Positions 55,948 to 64,000 of a DNA stretch of 64,000 nt are shown here, piece after piece. A model generated the notes under the pieces. It made no database searches. It was not told the origin of the DNA and saw only the letters and a program-made list of their open reading frames with translations. How positions within the stretch are numbered: position 1 is the first letter of the stretch; every line of letters starts with the position of its first letter. Source of the DNA: Sialis fuliginosa (taxonomy: Eukaryota; Arthropoda; Insecta; Megaloptera; Sialidae); the NCBI GenBank assembly GCA_961205875.1, contig OY540818.1:384501-448500 (forward strand), read 5' to 3'. Made by a program: the position numbers and the translations under genes.

Positions 55948-57140
55948 ATGGAGAGGAGACGCGCAGTTAAGTTTTCAGAAAATGAAAAGTTAATCCTCTT
56001 AAATATAATAAAAATATCTGCCTTGGGAACCACGGGACTTTTTTATACCTAACCTAACCTATTCTAACAGTGAATTGTATACGTGATTCTTTGTTTATTA
56101 AAACGTTTCTAACAAACTAACAAGAAAGAACAAAATGAATAATTTTATATTTATATAACAAGTGATTTTTTTAACGTAATAACTGAAAACGGATATTTAC
56201 TCTTGTAAATTTTTGGATTTTTGAATTATTTTTGAAATAAGAAAAAAATGTCTTAGATAAAAAATGTCGAGTATGTTATTATCTACATATAATTTATTCC
56301 CCATACATTTTTTCCAACATTTATGATTTAGCCAGAAAGATTTTTTTTATGTAATTATTTAGATTCACCTACACAGTTTACTCTCAGTATTACGTATAAG
56401 AAAGTCCCATGTTACCTACGGCAAATACACACACTGTTCAATCTCTGTAATACGTATAAGAAAGTCCCATGACACTCATGGCAGATATTTCTCCTCTGTT
56501 ATGAACCATTTGAATAATAATAATTTTTTTTCAAAAATTCGTTTTTACGAAAAAATGAATAGAACATAAATTATAGATATAGATATTACCTACATTTTTT
56601 AACTTGACCATTTTTCTCTATTTTGCACTGTTTCAGAGTAATTCGAAAAATTAAAAAATCGACGTAGGTAAACATCCGTATCCGGTTGAAAGATCGTTTT
56701 CAAAAATAGGACGTTTTCTTCCCAGCCAAAAATTAATCTTAAATATAAAATATCAGCCTTCTACGATTTGTCGTATTTGAGTTACAGCGCTTACAGACAG
56801 ACGGACACACAGACATCATGGCGAAAATAGTCAGAATGGATTCAGGGAAGGTCAAAATAGATAATTCCGTCAAAATTCGAGGTTCGAAAAAAATCGGCTT
56901 CACTATACTTATTTATAATAATGTATATTTCATATACATGGTATACGAAAGTAAAAATATATAGACATTATTGAGAATAAAAACATAAATAAAGCCGCGA
57001 ATATTAAAAAAAAAAACCTGGAACGAAATTACTGATAAATATAATCAACTGTGTGAGACAGGGCCTCGAAGTACCCAACAATTAAAAAAATTATACGAAT
57101 CTATGAAGGCATAATCAAATATTTGCCAAGTTCACGCATA
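55948..57140 (+). pseudogene. SANT/Myb-like (zeste-type) DNA-binding protein relic, split by an insertion
   Basis: The ATG at 55948 (MERRRAVKFSENEKLILLN) matches the start of the SANT-like domain found in many insect transposon-associated proteins. After the 56018-56951 insertion, ENKNINKAANIK, WNEITDKYNQLCETGPRS and QLKKLYESMK continue the domain, with small frameshifts. A second copy of the latter half follows at 57156. Function would be DNA binding; the relic is not translatable. Confidence 0.55.
56018..56951 (-). repeat. unclassified interspersed repeat, family X copy 2
   Basis: Flanked by TAAAAATAT (56009-56017 and 56952-56960), a probable 9-bp target duplication, and inserted in the SANT-like relic. 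Reverse-complement relative of 3353-4272. It contains two 60-bp tandem units sharing TACGTATAAGAAAGTCCCAT (56391 and 56451). Non-coding, without terminal inverted repeats. Confidence 0.65.
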
Positions 57141-57330
57141 ATATTTAGAAATAACTGAGAATAAAAGCATAAAACGAGCCGCGGTTATTAAAAAAAAGAA
57201 ACCTGGATTGAAATTACTAATAAATATAATCAACTGTGTGAGACAGGGCCTAGAAGTGCCCAACAAATTAAAAAATTATATGAATCTATGAAGACAAATT
57301 AAATATTTGCCAAGTTCACGCGTGCTTCCT
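56972..57330 (+). repeat. 184-bp tandem duplication of the SANT-like segment
   Basis: Unit 1 starts at 56972 and unit 2 at 57156, both TGAGAATAAAA(A/G)CATAAA, and run in parallel through CAACTGTGTGAGACAGGGCC to TTTGCCAAGTTCACGC. Divergence of several per cent shows the duplication is old. Confidence 0.9.
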
Positions 57331-57600
57331 AGAACGAAATGCACCAAAGGTAGGTAGTTAATTATTCAACAATTTAAATAAAAATCGATAATGTTGAGAT
57401 AAATTGCCTGGAATTGGTTAACCATTTAATTTTTATACAATTTTACTAAAAAATATTAGTTCAAAATTTTTTACAAAACGCACCTGATTATTATTATTTC
57501 GTATATTTTTAATTTTTTGACAATTTCAATCTAAATCTAAATTTATGCAAACATCAAAATGACATTTAATGAGTGTATTCGGGAACCGTCATTTTTACAG
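57331..57600. other. AT-rich DNA, nothing recognised
   Basis: Low-complexity sequence between the SANT-like duplication and the foldback copy. No feature supported. Confidence 0.4.
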
Positions 57601-58362
57601 GCAGTGGTATTGCAACCACAATATTCAATAGGAGTTCATATATTAATACAGAGTGTCAACATTAATATAATATCTATTACTCTTTTTTTTACTATTGGAA
57701 ATAGAAGAATGGTTGAATAAAGAAAAAAATTGTATTTTCTAAATGTTTTTAAAATCTCTTTTTTTATTTTCTGTCACGTCCGGTTGAACCGGAAATGATG
57801 TCAACTTTTGTTTTTCAAAGGGTACACCCTATATATTTTTTTATTTTTAGATAAAAAAATATGTCAGCTTTAAAAATTTATAGCACATATAATAACTTAA
57901 AGTAACTCATAACAAAGATATAACATGTTTTAATTATTATTGAAACAAAATCACAACATGTATACGCTCATTGAAACATGCATTTTTGTGGTTGCAATAT
58001 CACTGCTTGTAATTAAATCTCAATATCTAAATTTTTAGTAGGTACAATAACACCATCATGTAGTACTACCATAGGCTAAATTTTCAAATTTTTATCTGGT
58101 CCCCCATCACAGTTATTTAGCTTTGACAAGTGTCATTTTCTCGAATTTTCAAATTTTGAGAATTTTTTGAAATAAAGGGGGGCAAGTTTCAGAATTGAAC
58201 TTCGGTGTGTGAATACAACTAGTACCCACCTATTTGTAAAAAATAATTTGACTTATGTTAACTTTTCCCCTTCTTACCAAAACATCCCCTTGAAAATAAG
58301 ATTTTTCCAAAAAAAGAACTAAGAATTAAGGCTGAAATTTCACCCTTTAGAATAACATTTAG
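57601..58362. mobile_element. partial second copy of the foldback element
   Basis: It starts at CAGTGGTATTGCAACCAC, contains the centre of the 21658-23366 element in reverse orientation and one arm from CACTGCTTGTAATTAAATC to AATAACATTTAG. There it is interrupted by the gypsy LTR. The outer 300 bp of that arm and the whole other arm are absent here. Confidence 0.85.
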
Positions 58363-58476
58363 TGTTGTGTATTGCATTTTATTTTACATCTCTTTATATA
58401 TGTATATACATTTGCATATTAGAAACATGTCTAATATTGTATTACAATTTAATTATAATTTATTACATACATAACA
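58363..58476 (-). repeat. 3' LTR of the gypsy element (114 bp) with polypurine tract
   Basis: On the minus strand it runs TGTTATGTATG to ACACAACA, that is TG...CA, preceded by the purine-rich GTGAAGGGAG (58477-58486), the plus-strand primer site for LTR elements. The 5' LTR is outside the window, so the boundary is inferred from the ends and from the interrupted foldback sequence. Confidence 0.7.
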
Positions 58477-58623
58477 CTCCCTTCACATATAAAGAAAATA
58501 ATTATTCTATTTATGTATATAATATTTCAATTACAAATAAACTAACATCATTATTCTATAATATAATATTTACAATTGTTATTTTACATAGCATTACATA
58601 TATTTTATTTTTATTTTTTTAAT

Positions 58624-61535
58624 TTATATATCATATTTAATAACAGGTTTTATATCTCTTTTTGGATATCTCCTTTCATTTAAAACTGTTTCAGATTCTG
58701 TGTTTACATCTATTACAGTATTACTATTTTGATTATCACCACTAAAACTATTTTCTATAAAGTTTTCATTAGTATTATTTTCAGATTCTGTATCAGGGTG
58801 TTCCATTATTGTATCTTTATCATTAATCAATGTTTTATTATGATTTTCATTAAGATTGTCATTGTCAATTAAGGATTTATCAATTTCAGGTGTTATTGAA
58901 TATCTAATTAAACTTTTTCTTAATGGACGTATTTGTTCAGCATGTCTATACTGACTGCCTTTATCACTATCAACAACAAACGTTGAACTAGTGACTTGAT
59001 CTTTAATTATACCTTTTGTCCATTTGTTATCATGTTTCCCAAATTGACGCACTAATACCTCATCCCTTACATCTAAATCTATGTGTTTTCCACCTTTATT
59101 TATTATTTGTTTAGTTTGTTGAGATTCAACATGATTAGATGTTTCAGGACTGAGTAAATCAAATGTTGTACGTACATTTCTACCTAACAGTAATTTAGCT
59201 AGTGATTCACCTGTCGTTGAATGTATAGAATTACGATACATTCAAATAAAATTATTTAGAGCAAAGTTAAAATCTGTATTTTCATGAACTGCCCTTTTTA
59301 ATGTAGACTTTATTAATTTTACTGTAGCTTCCGCTTCTCCATTAGAGCTAGGATGATAAACAGGAGAGAAAATTTGTAATATACCATTTCTTTTTAAAAA
59401 ATATTTAAATTCTACTGAACTGAACGGCGGACCTGAGTCACTTACAAATTGTTGTGGCAAACCAAAACGCGAAAAAACGTTTCTAAAAATATTAATTATG
59501 TTTTTAGCGTTTGTTTTATTTGCTTCAAATACTTCTGGCCACTTAGACATTGCGTCTGTAATTATTAAAAAGGTGCGACCCTTAAATGGTCCTGCAAAGT
59601 CAAGGTTATTAAACTATACAGGTTGTCTCATATAGGGTAGTTTCACGCTATTGGTTGACGGCTAGTGACGTAGCCAGCCGTCAAAATCCATGGAAACAAT
59701 ATACGTGGAATTTAATTAGGCGCGAAATTTAAATTTATTATTCTATAGAAAGATACAGTTAATAAATAAAATATATCGTCTTATAAGACATAAATTATTA
59801 AAAATTTCAGCAATGAGGATTATTGAAATAAAGAATAAAATATATTAAAATTATTTATTAACATAATACATACATATATTTGAAATTAAAATATACATTT
59901 TATAAATAGAAAATTTAAAAATTATATAATGACCGATTATCTTGAAATTTTTAATAATTAAATCTACCATGACATTAATTGAATACAATTTTTATTTGTT
60001 ATCTTGAGAACCCAATGTATCATTTCCAGTTCTTCAATTATTTCTGAAAACATAAAAAATAATGTTAACCTGCTTAAATATAATGCTACAATAAAAATCT
60101 AGAGATGTTATGTATTTATTATTACAATATTAATAACAATAGTATTGTAAATAATTCAATTACTATCCATATACTGTCACTTTTAGATTGGTTCCTAATG
60201 ACGTCTATTACGGTTTTTATTTCGATATGTTTATTAGTTCTGTAGACGTCTTCAAGACAGCTCATGTATATATATATATTATATAAAGGGACCATATTAA
60301 CACACTTTTATTAGCATTTACTACCTGGCATTTTATTTCTAGTAAAAATCTGTAAACAAATATGTGAATATTATTATTTTTTAATTATAATATAATTAAT
60401 ATATTATAATAATCCATTTGAAACAATATTGTATTGTATTAATATGTAAATATAAACGTAAACTTACCTGAATTATATTTTGATCATTTTGATTTTTATT
60501 TGACAAATATTAATTGCAAAAAACAAAGCACTAGATCTATTAATTCAAATTTTCAATTTGACATTTGGACGGCCAGTGACGTCACACATACTCCTCTCCC
60601 GCTCAGTCCCCTTGCCCAAATGCTTCGTTATGAGGCAACCTGTATAGTTTAATAACCTTGCTGCAAAGTCAGCATGTATTCGTGTCCAAAGCTTTTTTGG
60701 CCATTGCCATGGAGTTAAAATTGATTTGTGTGGACACGGCTTTACTTCTATGCATGCTTCACAAGTTTTTGTAATATTATTTATGTCTTCGTCTATCCCT
60801 GGCCACCAAAAATATGATCTAGCAATACTTTTCATTTTAACTATTCCTAAATGACCGCTATGTAAATGTATTAATAATTGTCTTCTAAATTTATTTGGTA
60901 TAATGACTTTATAACCCCATAAAAGACATCTCTGTTCTAAAGAAATTTGATTCCTAATTTTATAATATGATGATAAATTATTATCTGTATTTTTATCTGG
61001 CCAACCGTATAATGTATGACGGTATACTTTACTTAAAATAGGATCTGACTGTATAGCATTTCTTATAGATTTTACATTGACTAAAGGAAAATCTTCTTCT
61101 ATCGAATTTATATAACTAATCTGTTCATTCTCCTCTTCCTTATGAAACATATCTAAAGGAAGTCGTGATAAAAAATCAGCTTTACAATTTTGATTTGTTT
61201 TAATAAATTGTATATCAAATTGATAATATAACCTGTCAATTCTACTGCGTATCTTTGTAAACGATTCGCTGTTGTCACTGGCAAACTTTTTTTTGGACCA
61301 AAAATTGAAATGAACGGTTTTGCGTCCGTAAATAATGAAAAATGTCTACCATAAATATATTGATGAAATTTACGAACCCCAAACATGATTGCTAGAGCTT
61401 CTTTTGAAATTTGACTATATTTTTTTTCTGTTTCTGACAATGTTCGCGAAACGCAAGCTATAATTTTTTCTAAACCATTATCCATTTTGTGAAATAAAAC
61501 AGCTCCGATGCCGTAATTACTACTATCACAACTTA
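58624..61535 (-). pseudogene. gypsy pol: RNase H and integrase, interrupted
   Basis: RNase H: CDSSNYGIGAVLFHK, SKEALAI and FTDAKPF give D, E, D; NRLQRYAVELTGY and, after a 1-nt loss, FLSRLP close the domain. Integrase zinc site: HLHSGHLG with ARSYFWWPGID and CEACIEVKP (HHCC). Core: HADFAG and VSDSGPPFSS supply the two aspartates, NGEAEATVK the glutamate. A C-terminal region with DEVLVRQFG and QIRPLRKS follows, ending at 58624. The 59601-60660 element splits the core directly after HADFA; the frame is otherwise continuous there. The TGA at 59242-59244 lies between core and C-terminal region. Confidence 0.88.
59601..60660. mobile_element. 1.06 kb DNA transposon with 25-bp TIRs and 9-bp target duplication
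   Basis: Left end CAAGGTTATTAAACTATACA, right end its exact complement. The inverted identity extends 25 bp, then continues with a mismatch. CTGCAAAGT flanks both sides (59592-59600 and 60661-60669). A 9-bp duplication is characteristic of Mutator-like elements. The interior is AT-rich with no transposase. Inserted in the gypsy integrase coding sequence. Confidence 0.9.
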
Positions 61536-63906
61536 TAGTCCAGTAACTTTGTCGCCTGAATGTATGGGGTAGTATGCGTTAAATCCGGTAGTTCTGATTT
61601 TTTGCAGACTTGTTTATGATGTTGGCCTAATGAATAATCCAAGTTTGTGACCTTGAGCGCCGAACGCAACTTTGTCAAAAATCGAAAAAACTGCGAAAAA
61701 ATCGTTATTTTTTCAAATTTTGGCGATTATAACCCTAAAGGACTAGTTTTTGAAAAAACTTTTTTAGAACGTTTTTAAAGTAGACTAAATTTGCTACAAA
61801 ATGATACTAGAATTGTCTCTGTAGACCCAATAGTTTCCGAGATTAAGCCTTTCAAAGTTTATCATTTTTTTCGAACTTCGCAATTTTTTGCAATATTTTA
61901 GACGTCACTCGAATAACTCTAGCGGGATGAAGTTCCAATTACCTTCGACGGAGTGTGCTAATATTGCTCGTGTGAAGTCACGAATCGGAACCTAGCAATT
62001 GGTCCCCAGTGCTCCGCCATCTTGTCTATTTTGCTACCTTACCGTGGTTACAGAGACAGCATTAAATATAGAGTTGATCATTCCAGGATCTTCCAGGATC
62101 TCTTCTAGTGAGTCGTTCACAATTATCTCTGATAATGAAAACATGTCAACATCGTCGTCACGTAATATTAGATTAAGATTAAATAAACTGGTAAAGTTTT
62201 AATTTTTGTCTTCTTAGATAAACTTAGAATTTAATTTATTATTATTGGCATACACTATTTATTATTATTATTATTATTATTAAATAGTTATAATACAACA
62301 GAACATTTAAAATATTATATGGTATGGTGATGAACTATAAAGCCAAAATTTCATGCCTAAGTACTCCAAGCAGAGGAAGATGCTGATAGGCTCATCATCA
62401 CTACAGCTGTAACTGCTGCCTCTACCTATGATATAGTGGTAGTCGTTGGTGAGGACATTGACTTGCTGATCATCCTTACTGCGATCTCAAACCAACGTGA
62501 AATTTTTTACAATAAATGTGGAAGAGGCAAAGCATCAGATGTCATGTATTCCAGCATCGTTTCTTCAAAATCCTCTTTGAAACCAGAGCTTTTCCTCTTC
62601 ATCCATGCCTTTAGTGGTTGTGACTCGACATCCTGCTTCTTTGGCTTAGGGAAGATGCAAATGATGTCCATAGTCGAAAAAAATCCGGACGTTGAAAAGC
62701 AAGCTGCGATTTTTCTCGACAACAACTCTACACTTGACGAGATAGCAGCAGCAGGAGAGCGAGTCATAATTGCTCTATACGGAGGCAACCCCAACACCCA
62801 TAACTTTGACGAGCTGCGGTACCAACTATTCACCAGGGCTGCGACGAAAACCAGCTTCAATCTAGCCAGGTTACCTCCTACACGAGACTGCTCGATTTCA
62901 CTGCTTGCGGACAAACAATCAGTTACATATCATTCATCATTTTCTATTCTCATGAACAATCTTCTTAAAGGTACAGGCGTGGTTGGGAGTCACACTGAAC
63001 CCTCTCTCCTGGGGGTGGATCTCCACGCCACAAGGCCTCAATCCCAAAATAATGACCAACACCTCTTACGGATGATTTCTTGTGGCACGAAGGGTTGTGG
63101 TAACGCGTGCAGCTGCAGGAAGGCAGGATTAAAATGCTCATCAGTCTGCAGGCACTGCAGCAGGGCCTCTTGTGACAGTATACCTGATGTTGCAGAAGTA
63201 GATATCCCAGAAGGCGACGATCTGTCCGATGTCGAAATGGAGGATGACTTGTGGGCACAAGACGTCGACGACTCATCACCATCCCCTGATGGAGATATGC
63301 CATCCCAATACGTACAGATACGGACGAACCTCAACCGGGACCTTTCAAGAGGGCTAAATTAATTTAATTTTGAATATTACTCAATTTCCTAACAAATAAA
63401 CTTATTAACTTTTGTTGTACTTATCTTTTTTACTTCATTATTCATAGCTTAGCTTAACATCATCGTTCACACTTCTCATTTTCTTTTTTAACATCCCATC
63501 ATAAAAGTACAGGGCTTCGATAGTATAATCAGGGTCAAAATTCATTCAGAACGACAGAATTGCAAAAAAAATGCGAAGTTCGAAAAAATGATAAACTTTG
63601 AAAGGCTTAATCTCGGAAACTATTGGGTCTACAGAGACAATTCTAGTATCATTTTGTAGCAAATTTAGTCTACTTTAAAAACGTTCTAAAAAAGTTTTTT
63701 CAAAAACTAGTCCTTTAGGGTTATAATCGCCGAAATTTGAAAAAATAACGATTTTTTCGCGGTTTTTTCTATTTTTGACAATGTTGCGTTCGGTGCTCGA
63801 GGTCACAAACTTGGATTATTCATTAGGCCAACATCATAAACAAGTCTGCAAAAAATCAGAACTACCGGATTTAACGCATGCGGTGATGTATAAAGTTACT
63901 GGACTA
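61536..63906 (+). mobile_element. 2.37 kb DNA transposon with ~330-bp inverted arms and TTA duplication
   Basis: Ends TAGTCCAGTAACTTT and its complement, flanked by TTA (61533-61535 and 63907-63909). After a ~25-bp unmatched interval the arms pair again from ATGCGTTAAATCCGGTAG inward for about 310 bp (to about 61895 and from about 63560). It encodes a protein with a CXC domain. Excising it leaves a continuous gypsy pol frame across the RT/RNase H boundary. The 3-bp duplication and the protein suggest an Academ-like or unclassified superfamily. Confidence 0.85.
62364..63362 (+). CDS. transposon protein with nuclease-like segment and Tesmin/TSO1-type CXC domain (C-terminal exon)
   Basis: The frame is open from about 62364 (QAEEDADRLIITTAVTAAS) to TAA at 63360-63362, about 332 codons, with no internal stop. 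There is no clear ATG at the start, so it is likely a 3' exon joined to upstream exons. Motifs: VVVVGEDIDLLIIL and HAFSGCDSTSCFFGLGKMQ, blocks seen in many uncharacterised insect transposon proteins with a PIN/XPG-like nuclease fold. Near 63080-63170 lies a cysteine cluster CGTKGCGNACSCRKAGLKC with CRHC, the CXC motif of Tesmin/TSO1 DNA-binding proteins. The C-terminus is acidic (EGDDLSDVEMEDDLW). An upstream ORF at 62145-62202 may or may not be an exon. Confidence 0.7.
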   Translation, partial: LQAEEDADRLIITTAVTAASTYDIVVVVGEDIDLLIILTAISNQREIFYNKCGRGKASDVMYSSIVSSKSSLKPELFLFIHAFSGCDSTSCFFGLGKMQMMSIVEKNPDVEKQAAIFLDNNSTLDEIAAAGERVIIALYGGNPNTHNFDELRYQLFTRAATKTSFNLARLPPTRDCSISLLADKQSVTYHSSFSILMNNLLKGTGVVGSHTEPSLLGVDLHATRPQSQNNDQHLLRMISCGTKGCGNACSCRKAGLKCSSVCRHCSRASCDSIPDVAEVDIPEGDDLSDVEMEDDLWAQDVDDSSPSPDGDMPSQYVQIRTNLNRDLSRGLN

Positions 63907-64000
63907 TTAAATATAATGGTAATTTTTGATCGTAATGGATCAGTACTTGCCCTGATTTTAATATACTTTTAATTTTATTAAAAGCATTTACACAATTTTT

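Larger units (their letters stand above)
58363..64000 (-). mobile_element. Ty3/gypsy LTR retrotransposon, 3' part of pol and 3' LTR
   Basis: Minus strand: 3' LTR (58363-58476), then in reverse genomic order integrase (58624-59600 and 60661-61150), RNase H (61153-61535) and the end of the reverse transcriptase (63907-64000). Two DNA transposons interrupt it. The 5' half lies beyond the right edge. It inserted into the foldback copy at 58362. The polyprotein has a TGA (59242-59244) and a 1-nt deletion near 61230, so it is defective. Confidence 0.88.

Noticed and set aside
58362-58622. 86-codon plus-strand ORF over the gypsy LTR
   Set aside because: Repetitive I/Y/F-rich translation of LTR and 3' UTR sequence; the real coding strand is minus.
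62507-63334. Minus-strand ORFs opposite the CXC-domain protein
   Set aside because: Shadows of the plus-strand frame, which carries the recognisable motifs.
1-64000. CRISPR arrays, bacterial-type operons, riboswitches or functional tRNA genes
   Set aside because: None seen. The tandem arrays have no spacers, and the only tRNA-like sequence (55600-55682) lacks an acceptor stem and looks like a SINE head.

Overview
The window looks like AT-rich nuclear DNA from an insect, probably a hemipteran such as an aphid. This is inferred from the set of elements (R1/R2-type non-LTR retrotransposons, 28S rDNA fragments, Tc1, piggyBac, Ty3/gypsy, a Helitron end) and from the short CCTAA runs. I found no convincing single-copy host gene. 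Nearly everything recognisable is mobile DNA, mostly decayed and nested.

Layout. 1-7.1 kb: AT-rich DNA with a Helitron-like 3' end, an unclassified repeat, and a Tc1 transposase relic split by a 1.43 kb long-TIR element at a TA site. 7.2-10.8 kb: a coiled-coil ORF, a decayed R2-superfamily reverse transcriptase, then 28S rRNA fragments broken at the R2 and R1 insertion sites. 10.76-15.7 kb: an R1-clade element with both ORFs open, joined on its left to 28S sequence at the R1 site. 15.7-37.2 kb: six more copies (A-F) of a second, GC-rich R1-clade family, all on the + strand and head to tail. Several junctions carry TGTCCCT, the core of the 28S R1 target. 37.2-47.7 kb: a patchwork of AT-richer R1-like copies (G, H, I, J, K) and a second R2-like copy. 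47.9-55.5 kb: a piggyBac-like deletion derivative, a KRBA2/Ginger-like relic, a Jockey-type C-terminus, another R1-like element (L), an R2-superfamily endonuclease fragment with a 14-bp flanking repeat, and a reverse-transcriptase fragment starting in a perfect 19-bp inverted repeat. 55.5-64 kb: a tRNA-like SINE head, a SANT/Myb-like relic split by the unclassified repeat, a partial second copy of a foldback element, and a minus-strand Ty3/gypsy element running off the right edge. The gypsy element is itself interrupted by two DNA transposons with clear target-site duplications.

How it works together. The R1-clade elements have ORF1 (coiled coil plus CCHC knuckles, RNA binding) and ORF2 (apurinic-type endonuclease, reverse transcriptase, C-terminal zinc finger). 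In every family where the junction is preserved, the ORF2 ATG overlaps the ORF1 stop by 8 or 11 nt. The only element that looks possibly autonomous is the one at 10.76-15.72 kb.
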